Part shown: positions 1 to 6,881 of the stretch, piece after piece
Position numbering within the stretch: the first letter of the stretch is position 1
How the letters are laid out: every line of letters begins with the position of its first letter
DNA from: CAADGN01 sp035443945
Lineage (GTDB): Bacteria; Planctomycetota; Phycisphaerae; Phycisphaerales; UBA1924
Assembly: GCA_035443945.1 (NCBI GenBank)
Contig: DAOMNQ010000048.1
Span: 1 to 21,795 of the forward strand
Length of the DNA stretch: 21,795 nt
Direction: 5' to 3'
The notes under the pieces: model-generated
Database searches by the model: none
What the model saw: the letters and a program-made list of their open reading frames with translations, nothing else
Told to the model about the DNA's origin: nothing
Translations under genes and position numbers: made by a program

Positions 1-1579
1 ATCGCACGATGGACTTCCCGTGCGGGATGGCGCAGGCGATGGCCCTGCCGCTCGCGCTGGTGTACGCCCGCCGCTACCCCGGCAACCGGTTCTTCGGCGT
101 GGAGCGCGTGCGCGAACTGGCGGAGGCGGCGGTGAGGTACACAGTGCGCTCGTCGCACGCCGACGGCACGTGCGACGACTACTTCCCGTTCGAGCGCGCG
201 ATGGGCGCGCTCGTGTTCAGCCTCTACTCGGCGTCCGAGACCTACCAGGTGCTGGGCATGGACGATGCCGCGGTGGTGGACCTGTTTGTCAAGCGGGCGC
301 GGCACCTTGCGCACGAGAACGAGACGGGTCGGCTGAGCAACCACCAGGCGCTGGCCGCGCTGGCGGCGTACAACGTCTACCGAATCACGGGCGACGACGG
401 CGCACGTCGCGTCGCCGAGGACCGGATCGCCCTGACGCTGAGTTGGCAGCACGAGGAGGGGTGGTTCCAGGAGTACGAGGGCGCGGACCCCGGCTACCAC
501 ACCTGCACCATCGACTTCCTCGCCAAGTTGATGCAGAAGATGCGGCAGGGCGGGCACGCCGACCGCGCCGACGAACTGATCGACCCGCTGGTGCGCGCGG
601 TCGGCTTCGCGTGGCACTTCATGCACCCGGACGGGAGTTACGGCGGGGAGTACGGCAGCCGCAACACCTACCACTTCTATCCGCACGGGTTCGAGGTCAT
701 GGCGCCGCACACCGAGAAGGCGGGCCAGATCGCGGACGCCTTCCTGTCCGGCGTGCCGGGCGACAAGCGGTACCACAACGACGACGACCGCATGACCGCC
801 CACTACGTCTACGACTTCCTCCAGGCCTGGGAGGACTACCACCGGCCGCGCCCCGCGCCCATCAACGAGACGCGGAGCGAACCGGCGACGGCCTGGATGC
901 CCGGCGCGAAGATCGCCGTCTCGTGGAACGGGCGCGAGACCGAGCCGACGGGCGGGCGCTACACCGTCGCGAATCTGAGCAAGGGAGGGGTGCTCAAGGT
1001 CTTCGACGCCCGCGGGCCGATCGCCTCGGACACGGGGCTGATCGGCGAGACGACGGACGGGCGTGTCGTCGTCACGCACCTCGTGCAGCACGACTCGGCC
1101 GTCCGCGCCGACCCCGAGGCCGGCGTCTTCGAGGTCGAGGGTGACTTCTGCTTCCGCCGGCGCAACCAGATGACGGTGCTCAAGCAGTTGATCCTGCGGG
1201 CGTGGGTGCTGGTGATCGGTCGGTTCAACGCCAACCTGACGCGGAGCCTGGTGCAGAAGGTGGCGATCACCGGCAAGCCCAAGGCGCCGTTCCGCTTCGC
1301 CCGCCGTATCGAGATCGCGGACGATCGCGTGGTGGTGACGGACCGACTCCCGGCGGACGTGCCGCTGAAGCGGTTGAGCGTCGGTTCGGACGCGACGAGC
1401 ATCTACGTGGCGAACAGCAACGTGTACCAGGAATCGGTGCTGTGCCCGTGGCAGCACGTGGAAGCGTCGTCGCTGCCGGTGGAGGGCGGGTGGCGCGTGT
1501 GGCGTCGGGAGTACGCGCGTGCGGCGGCGGGTCGCCCGACGCGTCCGGGCGGGCCGTGGAGATGGAGGCAGTGTCGTGA
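1..1579 (+). CDS. 5'-truncated carbohydrate-active-like protein (alpha/alpha barrel plus beta domain), probable frameshift near the 3' end
   Basis: The reading frame is open from the window edge and the first ATG (position 9) is probably internal, so the true start lies upstream. I do not recognise the family with certainty. The first ~285 residues visible are helical and rich in Trp, Tyr and His (for example HEEGWFQEYEG and GSRNTYHFYPHG), as in (alpha/alpha) toroid lyases and hydrolases. Residues ~300-500 look beta-rich (VEGDFCFRRRNQMTV, RRIEIADDRVVVTD). This order resembles heparinase II/III- or alginate-lyase-like proteins found in polysaccharide loci, but no catalytic residues can be assigned. 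The frame has no stop until 2417 and would run through the next gene. A different frame supplies a TGA at 1577-1579 that overlaps the next GTG start, so I place the end there and infer a +1/-1 shift between about 1515 and 1560. Function is unproven. Confidence 0.6.
1564..1568 (+). promoter_or_regulatory. Shine-Dalgarno GGAGG deciding the 1576 start
   Basis: GGAGG lies 7 nt before the GTG at 1576. It favours that GTG over the downstream ATG at 1645 as the start of the methyltransferase gene. Confidence 0.6.
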
Positions 1580-2346
1580 GCAATCCGACGGCCGGCGCGC
1601 CGCCCGCACCGCACCCGCCCGGCGAGGCGCCCCCCGCGGGGGTGATGGACGCCAGTTACGCGGCGGACCGCCGGTCCAAGCCGCACCTGGAGTTCAGGTA
1701 CAAGTCGCGTGCGCTCAACGCGGCGACTGCATACCGGCGATTCGGTCCGGGCGTGGAATCGCCGCGGGTGCTGGACCTCGGCGCCGCGGAGGGCGTCACG
1801 ATGGCGGAGACGCACCGGCTGCTGGGGGCGCGAGAGTCGATCGGGGTCGAGTATGCGCAGGACCTGATCGCCGCGGCGGGCGCGCTGCCGTCGGGGTGTC
1901 GGCTCGTGCGCGGCGACGTGACGCGGCCGCACGAGGCGGTCGAGGCGGGGACGTTCGACCTCGTGACCGCGCTGGCGATTCTGGAGCACCTGCGCGAGCC
2001 GACGGCGCTCATGGAGCAGGCGGCCCGCGCGCTGCGCCCGGGCGGGATCGTCGTCGCCTCGTGCCCGGCTGGGACGTGGGACGCGATCAGCGGTGCGCTG
2101 CGCCTGCACAAGGACGAACACCACGAGGACCAGATCGGGCGCGAGTCGTTCGCGTCGTTCGCCTCGGCGGCGGGCCTCTCGCCCGTGCACTACTGCCGGT
2201 TCATGTTCGCTCCTGTCGGCTTTCTACCGTACCTGCGCGTGCCGGTCTCGCCACGGTTCGCCGACGCCGTCGATCGCGTGCTGCGGCCGCTCGTCGTGTT
2301 CAATCCGTTCTTCGTGAATCAGTTGTTCGTTGCCCGCAAGCCGTGA
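1576..2346 (+). CDS. Class I SAM-dependent methyltransferase
   Basis: A 256-residue protein with a Rossmann-type methyltransferase core. Motif I is VLDLGAAEG at residues ~65-73, the acidic strand-2 end is IGVEYA, and the post-II/IV segment FDLVTALAILEHL lies near residue 130. It is followed by ALRPGGIVVASCPAG, typical of the Methyltransf_11/25 group. The GTG start is chosen for its GGAGG site and its 4-base overlap with the stop assigned to the upstream gene. An ATG at 1645 is the alternative, since the first ~23 residues are Pro/Ala-rich and look unstructured. The hydrophobic C-terminal stretch (FMFAPVGFLPYLRVPV, then VLRPLVVFNPFF) may be membrane-facing. The substrate is unknown; a sugar or lipid-linked glycan is suggested only by context. 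The methyltransferase call is firm and the substrate is inference. Confidence 0.88.
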   Translation: MSNPTAGAPPAPHPPGEAPPAGVMDASYAADRRSKPHLEFRYKSRALNAATAYRRFGPGVESPRVLDLGAAEGVTMAETHRLLGARESIGVEYAQDLIAAAGALPSGCRLVRGDVTRPHEAVEAGTFDLVTALAILEHLREPTALMEQAARALRPGGIVVASCPAGTWDAISGALRLHKDEHHEDQIGRESFASFASAAGLSPVHYCRFMFAPVGFLPYLRVPVSPRFADAVDRVLRPLVVFNPFFVNQLFVARKP

Positions 2347-2413
2347 CCTGCGACGGCACGCCGGCGCGAACCGGCCGGGACCGGGAAGCCCGAGCGGCGG
2401 GCGCGGACCGAGC

Positions 2414-3376
2414 ATGACCTCAGCGAACGAACACGAAGGTGGCGGGCCTGCCGACGGGCGCTCGCGCCGCGTGCTGCTCGCGGCGATCCCGCTCGCGGGG
2501 ATGGCGGGCGCGCTCGTGTTGCTGGCGGCGACGCTCGACGTTCGGCAGGTCGTCTCGTCGGTGGCGTCGGCCTCCGCGCCGTGGGTCGCCGCCGGCGCCG
2601 CGCTCTGTCTGCTGAGCACGCTCATCGGCTCGCTGCGGCTGAGCCTGTTCCTGCGTGCGGCGGGAATGCGTCGGCCGCTGCGGCGGTGCTGGTCGGCGGT
2701 GATGGCGGGCCTGACGCTCAACGCCTTTCTGCCCGCGCGCGGGGGCGACCTGGCCAAGGGCGTCTTTCTCGCCGACGCCCCGGGAGAGCGTGCAACCCTG
2801 CTCGGGATCGTCCTGGTCGAGCGGGTCTTCGACGTGTTCATGCTCGGTGCGCTCGGCACGCTCTCGGCCGTCGCGCTAACGGAATGGTCCATGGCCGCCC
2901 TCGGCGCGGCGCTGATGTCGGCGCCGATCGGGGCGTTCGCGGCGCTGCGGTTCGCGCACCGCACGCCCGTGATGCGGCCGTTCTTCGAGCGGATGGGGCA
3001 CGGGGCGCGCTCGATCACGGCGCGGCCGTGGTGCGCGGTCGGCGCGGGGGGCGTCGCCGCGCTCGCCTGGCTCAACAACACCATGATTCTCTGGTGCCTG
3101 CTCCGGGCGACGGGCGCGTCGGTCGAGCCGCTGCGCGCGGTCGGCGCGGGCGCGCTGGCGATCTTCATCGGGCTGCTGCCCGTGTCGGTGAGCGGGATCG
3201 GCACGCGGGACGCCGCGCTGGCCGCGCTGCTCCGGGGCGCGGCCGAGCCGGAGGCGGTCGTCGCCGCCGCGATGCTCTACACCGTGCTCGGGTACTGGAT
3301 GCTCGCGGCGATCGGCGCGCTCACGCTCCGGGCCGAACTCGCCCGGGCGATGCGGGCGCGGCGCGGGCGTGATTAG
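2414..3376 (+). CDS. Flippase-like integral membrane protein (lysylphosphatidylglycerol synthase TM region / UPF0104 type)
   Basis: A 320-residue protein with about seven to eight hydrophobic segments, starting with residues ~19-39 (LLAAIPLAGMAGALVLLAATL region). It carries the family's signature loop NAFLPARGGDLAKG near residue 106, then VLVERVFDVFMLG, and a late LLPVSVSGIGTRDAAL. These match the flippase-like domain of MprF and AglD relatives (PF03706). Members move or help attach lipid-linked groups, and stand-alone versions are common beside glycosyltransferase genes. I chose the ATG at 2414 over the in-frame ATG at 2330, because 2330 lies inside the upstream gene and adds a charged, non-membrane N-terminus. 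The gene follows the methyltransferase by 67 nt and is probably co-transcribed. Its stop overlaps the stop of the opposite-strand glycosyltransferase. Confidence 0.85.
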   Translation: MTSANEHEGGGPADGRSRRVLLAAIPLAGMAGALVLLAATLDVRQVVSSVASASAPWVAAGAALCLLSTLIGSLRLSLFLRAAGMRRPLRRCWSAVMAGLTLNAFLPARGGDLAKGVFLADAPGERATLLGIVLVERVFDVFMLGALGTLSAVALTEWSMAALGAALMSAPIGAFAALRFAHRTPVMRPFFERMGHGARSITARPWCAVGAGGVAALAWLNNTMILWCLLRATGASVEPLRAVGAGALAIFIGLLPVSVSGIGTRDAALAALLRGAAEPEAVVAAAMLYTVLGYWMLAAIGALTLRAELARAMRARRGRD

Positions 3377-4440
3377 TCGGCGTGGTCGCGGTCGCTCGCG
3401 GCGCCTGCCGGAACGCGGCGCAGCGGCCTGACCTCGACCTGCGGCGCGGGGGCGTGCGTTCGCGGTGTCGCCGGCGCGGCGGGTCGGCCGTCGCCGTCGT
3501 GCCCGGCGCGGAGACGCACGTGGGCGGGCGAGCCGACCATGCGCGCGTTGATGAGGTCGCCGATCAGACCGAGGCCGAAGAGGATCAGCCCGGTCGAGAG
3601 CAGGCCGGTGGTGCTGACGTTGGGCACCGTGCCGAACTTGATCTTTCCGATGATGCCCACGACGACGGCGAGGACCATCAGGGCGACCGCGATCGAGCCG
3701 AACACGGGCAGGGGCTTGAAGTACATCACGGTGCGGAAGACGAGCGAGAAGAAGCCGAGCGTGTCGCGGATGGGCCGGATGGAACTCTTGCCGACGCGCG
3801 GGTGGTAGTCGATGGGCACGTAGGCGACGCTCGCGCCGTCGGTGTGCAGGGCGAGCGTGATGGTGGTGGTGAAACTGAAGGCGTTGGGCAGCATCGACCA
3901 GTAGCGCTCGACGTGGATGCGCCGGATGGCGCGCAGGCCGGAGTTGATGTCCTTGATGTCCGCGCGGGACATCCAGCGGGCGTAGCGCAGCAAGGCCCAC
4001 TTCGCGGGGCGGCGCGCCAGCGGGATGCGGACGGCCGACCCGGTGCGCGCCCCGACCACCATGTCGTGCTCGTCCAGAAGGGCGACCAGTTCGGGGATGC
4101 GGTCGTTCGGGTAGGTGCCGTCGGCGTCGGTGATGACGATGCGGTCGAAGCGGGACTGGGCCACGCCCCGCTTGAGGGTCGCGCCGTACCCGGCGTTCAC
4201 GGGGTTGTGGTAGACGCGCAGGCGGGGATACTCGGCGACGAGTCCGTCGAGGATCGCGCCCGTGCCGTCGCGCGAGCCGTCGTTGACGAAGATCATCTCG
4301 GACTCGCACCCGAGGCGCGAGAGCGCGTCGTTCACCTGGCGCACGGTCTCGGCGACCGCCCCCTGCTCGTTGTAGCAGGGCACGACCACGGTGACGCCTG
4401 GCGCGCTGGTCGGGATGGGCGGGGGAAGGCTCTGGTGCAT
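3373..4440 (-). CDS. Polyprenyl-phosphate-type family 2 glycosyltransferase with C-terminal membrane anchor
   Basis: A 355-residue GT-A fold enzyme. Residues ~15-25 are GVTVVVPCYNE, the nucleotide-binding loop is FVNDGSRDGTG at ~51-61, and the metal-binding DAD motif is ITDADGTYP at ~103-111. The order resembles dolichyl/undecaprenyl-phosphate sugar transferases (DPM1, GtrB, ArnC). Two membrane segments near the C-terminus (around IAVALMVLAVVVGIIG and LLSTGLILFGLGLIG) support membrane anchoring. Such enzymes load a sugar onto a polyprenyl phosphate, which a GT-C enzyme can then use outside the membrane; the protein at 12353-14506 is a possible partner. An in-frame ATG at 4539 would add 33 unconserved residues, so I place the start at 4440. 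The last ~55 residues are a polar, Pro/Ala-rich tail. It is transcribed divergently from the Wzm/Wzt operon. Confidence 0.9.
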   Translation of the reverse strand: MHQSLPPPIPTSAPGVTVVVPCYNEQGAVAETVRQVNDALSRLGCESEMIFVNDGSRDGTGAILDGLVAEYPRLRVYHNPVNAGYGATLKRGVAQSRFDRIVITDADGTYPNDRIPELVALLDEHDMVVGARTGSAVRIPLARRPAKWALLRYARWMSRADIKDINSGLRAIRRIHVERYWSMLPNAFSFTTTITLALHTDGASVAYVPIDYHPRVGKSSIRPIRDTLGFFSLVFRTVMYFKPLPVFGSIAVALMVLAVVVGIIGKIKFGTVPNVSTTGLLSTGLILFGLGLIGDLINARMVGSPAHVRLRAGHDGDGRPAAPATPRTHAPAPQVEVRPLRRVPAGAASDRDHAD

Positions 4441-4485
4441 GCCGTAGTCGTCCCAGGACGGCGATCGACGCCCGGAAGTGCGGCG

Positions 4486-4491
4486 ATGATA
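4486..4491 (-). promoter_or_regulatory. Possible -10 box TATCAT for the 4440 glycosyltransferase
   Basis: On the minus strand TATCAT stands about 45 nt before the start at 4440, inside the 219-nt divergent intergenic region. I see no convincing -35, so this is a tentative call. Confidence 0.3.
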
Positions 4492-4641
4492 GGCGAAAGC
4501 CGGGGCAGGCGCGAAGGGCAAGTCAGGCGATGAGTGCAAACAGACACCAAATATGCTTGGTTCGGTCGTTCGCGCGGTGCGGTTCGGACCGCGCGCTGGC
4601 GCGGCCTGCGCGTGGGCGGCCGCGCGTCCCCGGCGCGCGGA

Positions 4642-4647
4642 TACACT
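4642..4647 (+). promoter_or_regulatory. Possible -10 box TACACT of the export operon (near-leaderless)
   Basis: TACACT ends 12 nt before the ATG at 4660, and there is no Shine-Dalgarno site in between. The same TACACTCG octamer occurs just before the gene at 19911, with related boxes before 14621, 18511 and 18627. That recurrence is the reason for calling it. Confidence 0.4.
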
Positions 4648-4659
4648 CGGCCCGCGCCG

Positions 4660-5526
4660 ATGACGCCGCCTCTCGTCACCCTGAGTTCCTCACCCGCTTC
4701 GTGGTCGGCGTTGCTGAACCCGGCGCGGCTGGCGCGGGACTTGTGGCGTCACCGCGAACTGATCCGGCAGTTCACGGTGCGTGAGTTGACGGCGCGCTCC
4801 AAGGGGACGCTGCTGGGCGTGGCGTGGGAGGTGCTCAAGCCGCTCGCAACGATCCTGGTGTTCACGTTCGTCTTCTCGATCGTGCTGCGGGTGCGGTGGC
4901 AGGCGGCCGGGATCGAGTCGGAGACGGCGGGGTTCGTGGTGATGATGCTGTGCGCGATGATCCCGTTCAACGTCTTCTCGCAGGCCGTTCTCACCGCGCC
5001 GACGCTCGTGCTGGGCCGCCCGAACCTGGTGAAGAAGGTGGTCTTTCCGCTGGAGGTGCTCGCGGTATCGGCGACGCTGGCCTCGCTGGTGACGGCCCTG
5101 ATCTTCGCCGCGCTGGTGCTGATCCTGCTGCTGCTGACGACGGGGCGCGTGCCGCCGACCGCCGCGCTGCTCCCGCTCGCGCTGGCGCCGGTGGTCATGC
5201 TGACGCTGGGCGTGACGTGGTTCCTGGCGTCGCTGGGGGTGTTCCTGCGCGACATCGGGCAGTTGCTGAACGTGATCGTGAGCAACATCCTGTTTTTTTC
5301 CGCGCCGATCTTCTACCCGATCGAGGCGGTGCCGGAGCATCTGCGCTTCATCCCCTACCTGAACCCGATGACGTACCCGGTGCTGGACGCGCGGCGCGTG
5401 CTGGTGCTGGGCGAGCAGCCGGACTGGCCTGTCCTCGTCGCGTTCACTCTCGGGTGCGCGGCTGTCATGCAGGCGGGGTACGCGTGGTTCGTGAAGAGCA
5501 AGCGCGGGCTGGCGGACGTGATCTGA
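4660..5526 (+). CDS. ABC-2 type polysaccharide export permease (Wzm-like)
   Basis: A 288-residue membrane protein with the Wzm/KpsM/TagG layout. A cytoplasmic N-terminus with the amphipathic segment LIRQFTVRELTARSKGTLLG precedes about six hydrophobic segments, including TILVFTFVFSIVLRV, FVVMMLCAMIPFNVF and the late ILFFSAPIFYPIEAVP. The ending MTYPVLDARRVLVLGE then KSKRGLADVI is typical. It should form the inner-membrane channel for a lipid-linked polysaccharide, powered by the ATPase 20 nt downstream. The frame extends upstream to an ATG at 4534, but those 42 extra residues are Arg/Gly-rich and unlike the family, so 4660 is preferred. A T7 run at 5293-5299 lies in the coding sequence. It is the first gene of the operon running to 14506. 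Confidence 0.92.
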   Translation: MTPPLVTLSSSPASWSALLNPARLARDLWRHRELIRQFTVRELTARSKGTLLGVAWEVLKPLATILVFTFVFSIVLRVRWQAAGIESETAGFVVMMLCAMIPFNVFSQAVLTAPTLVLGRPNLVKKVVFPLEVLAVSATLASLVTALIFAALVLILLLLTTGRVPPTAALLPLALAPVVMLTLGVTWFLASLGVFLRDIGQLLNVIVSNILFFSAPIFYPIEAVPEHLRFIPYLNPMTYPVLDARRVLVLGEQPDWPVLVAFTLGCAAVMQAGYAWFVKSKRGLADVI

Positions 5527-5546
5527 ACCATGACAGGGCGTCGATC

Positions 5547-6881
5547 ATGAGCGCAGCAGGCCCGGCCATCGCGGTTGAGAACCTCGGCAAGTGCTACCAC
5601 ATGTACGCCCGGCCCGAGGACCGGCTGAAGCAGGCCGCGTTCCGCTGGAGCCGCCGCTTCTACGCCGAGTTCTGGGCCTTGCGCGAGGTCTCGTTCGAGG
5701 TACAGCGGGGCGAATCGTTCGGCATCGTGGGGCGGAACGGGTCGGGCAAGAGCACGCTGCTGCAGATCGTCGCGGGCACGACCGCGCCGACCGAGGGCGT
5801 GGTGCGGCGTGCGGGGCGCGTGGCCGCGCTGCTGGAACTGGGGAGCGGGTTCGACCCCGAGTTCACGGGGCGGGAGAACGTCTACCTCAACGGCGCGATC
5901 GTCGGGCTGTCGCGCCGGCAGGTCGACGAGCGCTTCGACGCGATCGCGGGGTTCGCCGACATCGGGCAGTTCATCGACCAGCCCGTGAAGACGTACAGTT
6001 CGGGGATGCTGGTGCGGCTGGCGTTCGCGGTGCAGGTGCAGGTCGAGCCGGACATCCTGATCGTGGACGAGGCCCTCGCGGTCGGCGACAACCTCTTCCA
6101 GAAGCGGTGCTACCAGCGACTGCACGAGTTGCGCGAGCGCGGCGTGACGCTGCTGTTCGTCTCGCACGACCAGGAGACGATCCGCACGCTGACGAGCCGG
6201 GCGCTGCTGCTGCACGCCGGGCGGGTGCGCGCGATCGGCCCCTCGTCCGAGGTGCTGCTCGACTACCGCCGGCTGCTGCACGAGGAGGAGAAGCGCTGGA
6301 TGCGAACCGAGGCGGCGGCGGCGCACGCGCCGCGATCCGTCGGGGGGGCCGAGGAGGCTCGTGGGGCGGACGATGACGCCCGCGCCCGCCGCTCGTTCGG
6401 CGACCTGGACGCGGAGATTCTCGGCGTGGAAGTGCTCGACGGCGCGGGGGAGGCGTGCGCCACGTTCCGGCCGGGCGAGACGCTCGTGATCCGTGTCCGC
6501 TACCGCGTGAACCGCGAGATGTCGGGGCTTGGCGTGAGCGTGCGCATCCGCGACAAGCAGGGCGTCAAGGTATACTCGTGGGGCACGCTGAACCAGGACA
6601 TGGCCGTCTGGGCCGGGCGGGCGCAGGGCGACGTGCTCTGGGAACGCCGGCTCCCCGCGGGGCACACCGAGGAGATCGACTTCGTCTGCGACTGCCCGCT
6701 CGGCGCCAACTTCTACGAGGTCCAGGCGTCCGTGAGCGAGGAGCGAGACCGGCACTACAACGACCAGCGCATCCTTCACTGGATCGACGAGGCCGCCTTC
6801 TTCAGCGTCCTCGTCGACCGTTACGAGTACTTTTTCGGCGGGGTCGCCGACCTGCGGATGAGGGCGCATGTCAGGCACTGA
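5547..6881 (+). CDS. Polysaccharide export ATPase with C-terminal glycan-recognition-like domain (Wzt-like)
   Basis: A 444-residue protein. The nucleotide-binding domain spans ~8-255, with Walker A GRNGSGKST at 62-70, signature TYSSGMLVRLAFAV at ~150-163, Walker B ILIVDE ending at residue 175, and the H-loop FVSHDQ. The family markers FTGRENVYLNG and DEALAVGD identify the polysaccharide-exporting Wzt/TagH group. After a charged, Ala-rich linker (~255-280), residues ~282-444 form a beta-rich domain (ILGVEVLDGAGE, GVSVRIRDKQGVKVYSWGT) in the place of the Wzt C-terminal carbohydrate-binding domain. In E. coli O9a that domain binds the methylated chain end, which fits the methyltransferase gene overlapping this one by 14 nt. 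Start: ATG preceded by AGGG 8 nt away. A G7 run lies in the linker near 6342-6348. Confidence 0.93.
   Translation: MSAAGPAIAVENLGKCYHMYARPEDRLKQAAFRWSRRFYAEFWALREVSFEVQRGESFGIVGRNGSGKSTLLQIVAGTTAPTEGVVRRAGRVAALLELGSGFDPEFTGRENVYLNGAIVGLSRRQVDERFDAIAGFADIGQFIDQPVKTYSSGMLVRLAFAVQVQVEPDILIVDEALAVGDNLFQKRCYQRLHELRERGVTLLFVSHDQETIRTLTSRALLLHAGRVRAIGPSSEVLLDYRRLLHEEEKRWMRTEAAAAHAPRSVGGAEEARGADDDARARRSFGDLDAEILGVEVLDGAGEACATFRPGETLVIRVRYRVNREMSGLGVSVRIRDKQGVKVYSWGTLNQDMAVWAGRAQGDVLWERRLPAGHTEEIDFVCDCPLGANFYEVQASVSEERDRHYNDQRILHWIDEAAFFSVLVDRYEYFFGGVADLRMRAHVRH

Noticed and set aside
1580..2417. The first gene's frame staying open through the methyltransferase to a TGA overlapping the ATG at 2414
   Set aside because: The methyltransferase in another frame has clear motifs, while this extension is Arg/Gly/Ala-rich and motif-free. 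The ATGA overlap at 2414 is chance in such GC-rich DNA.
4534..4659. Upstream extension of the Wzm-like gene to the ATG at 4534
   Set aside because: The added residues are Arg/Gly-rich and unlike Wzm N-termini, and a promoter-like TACACT lies within them.
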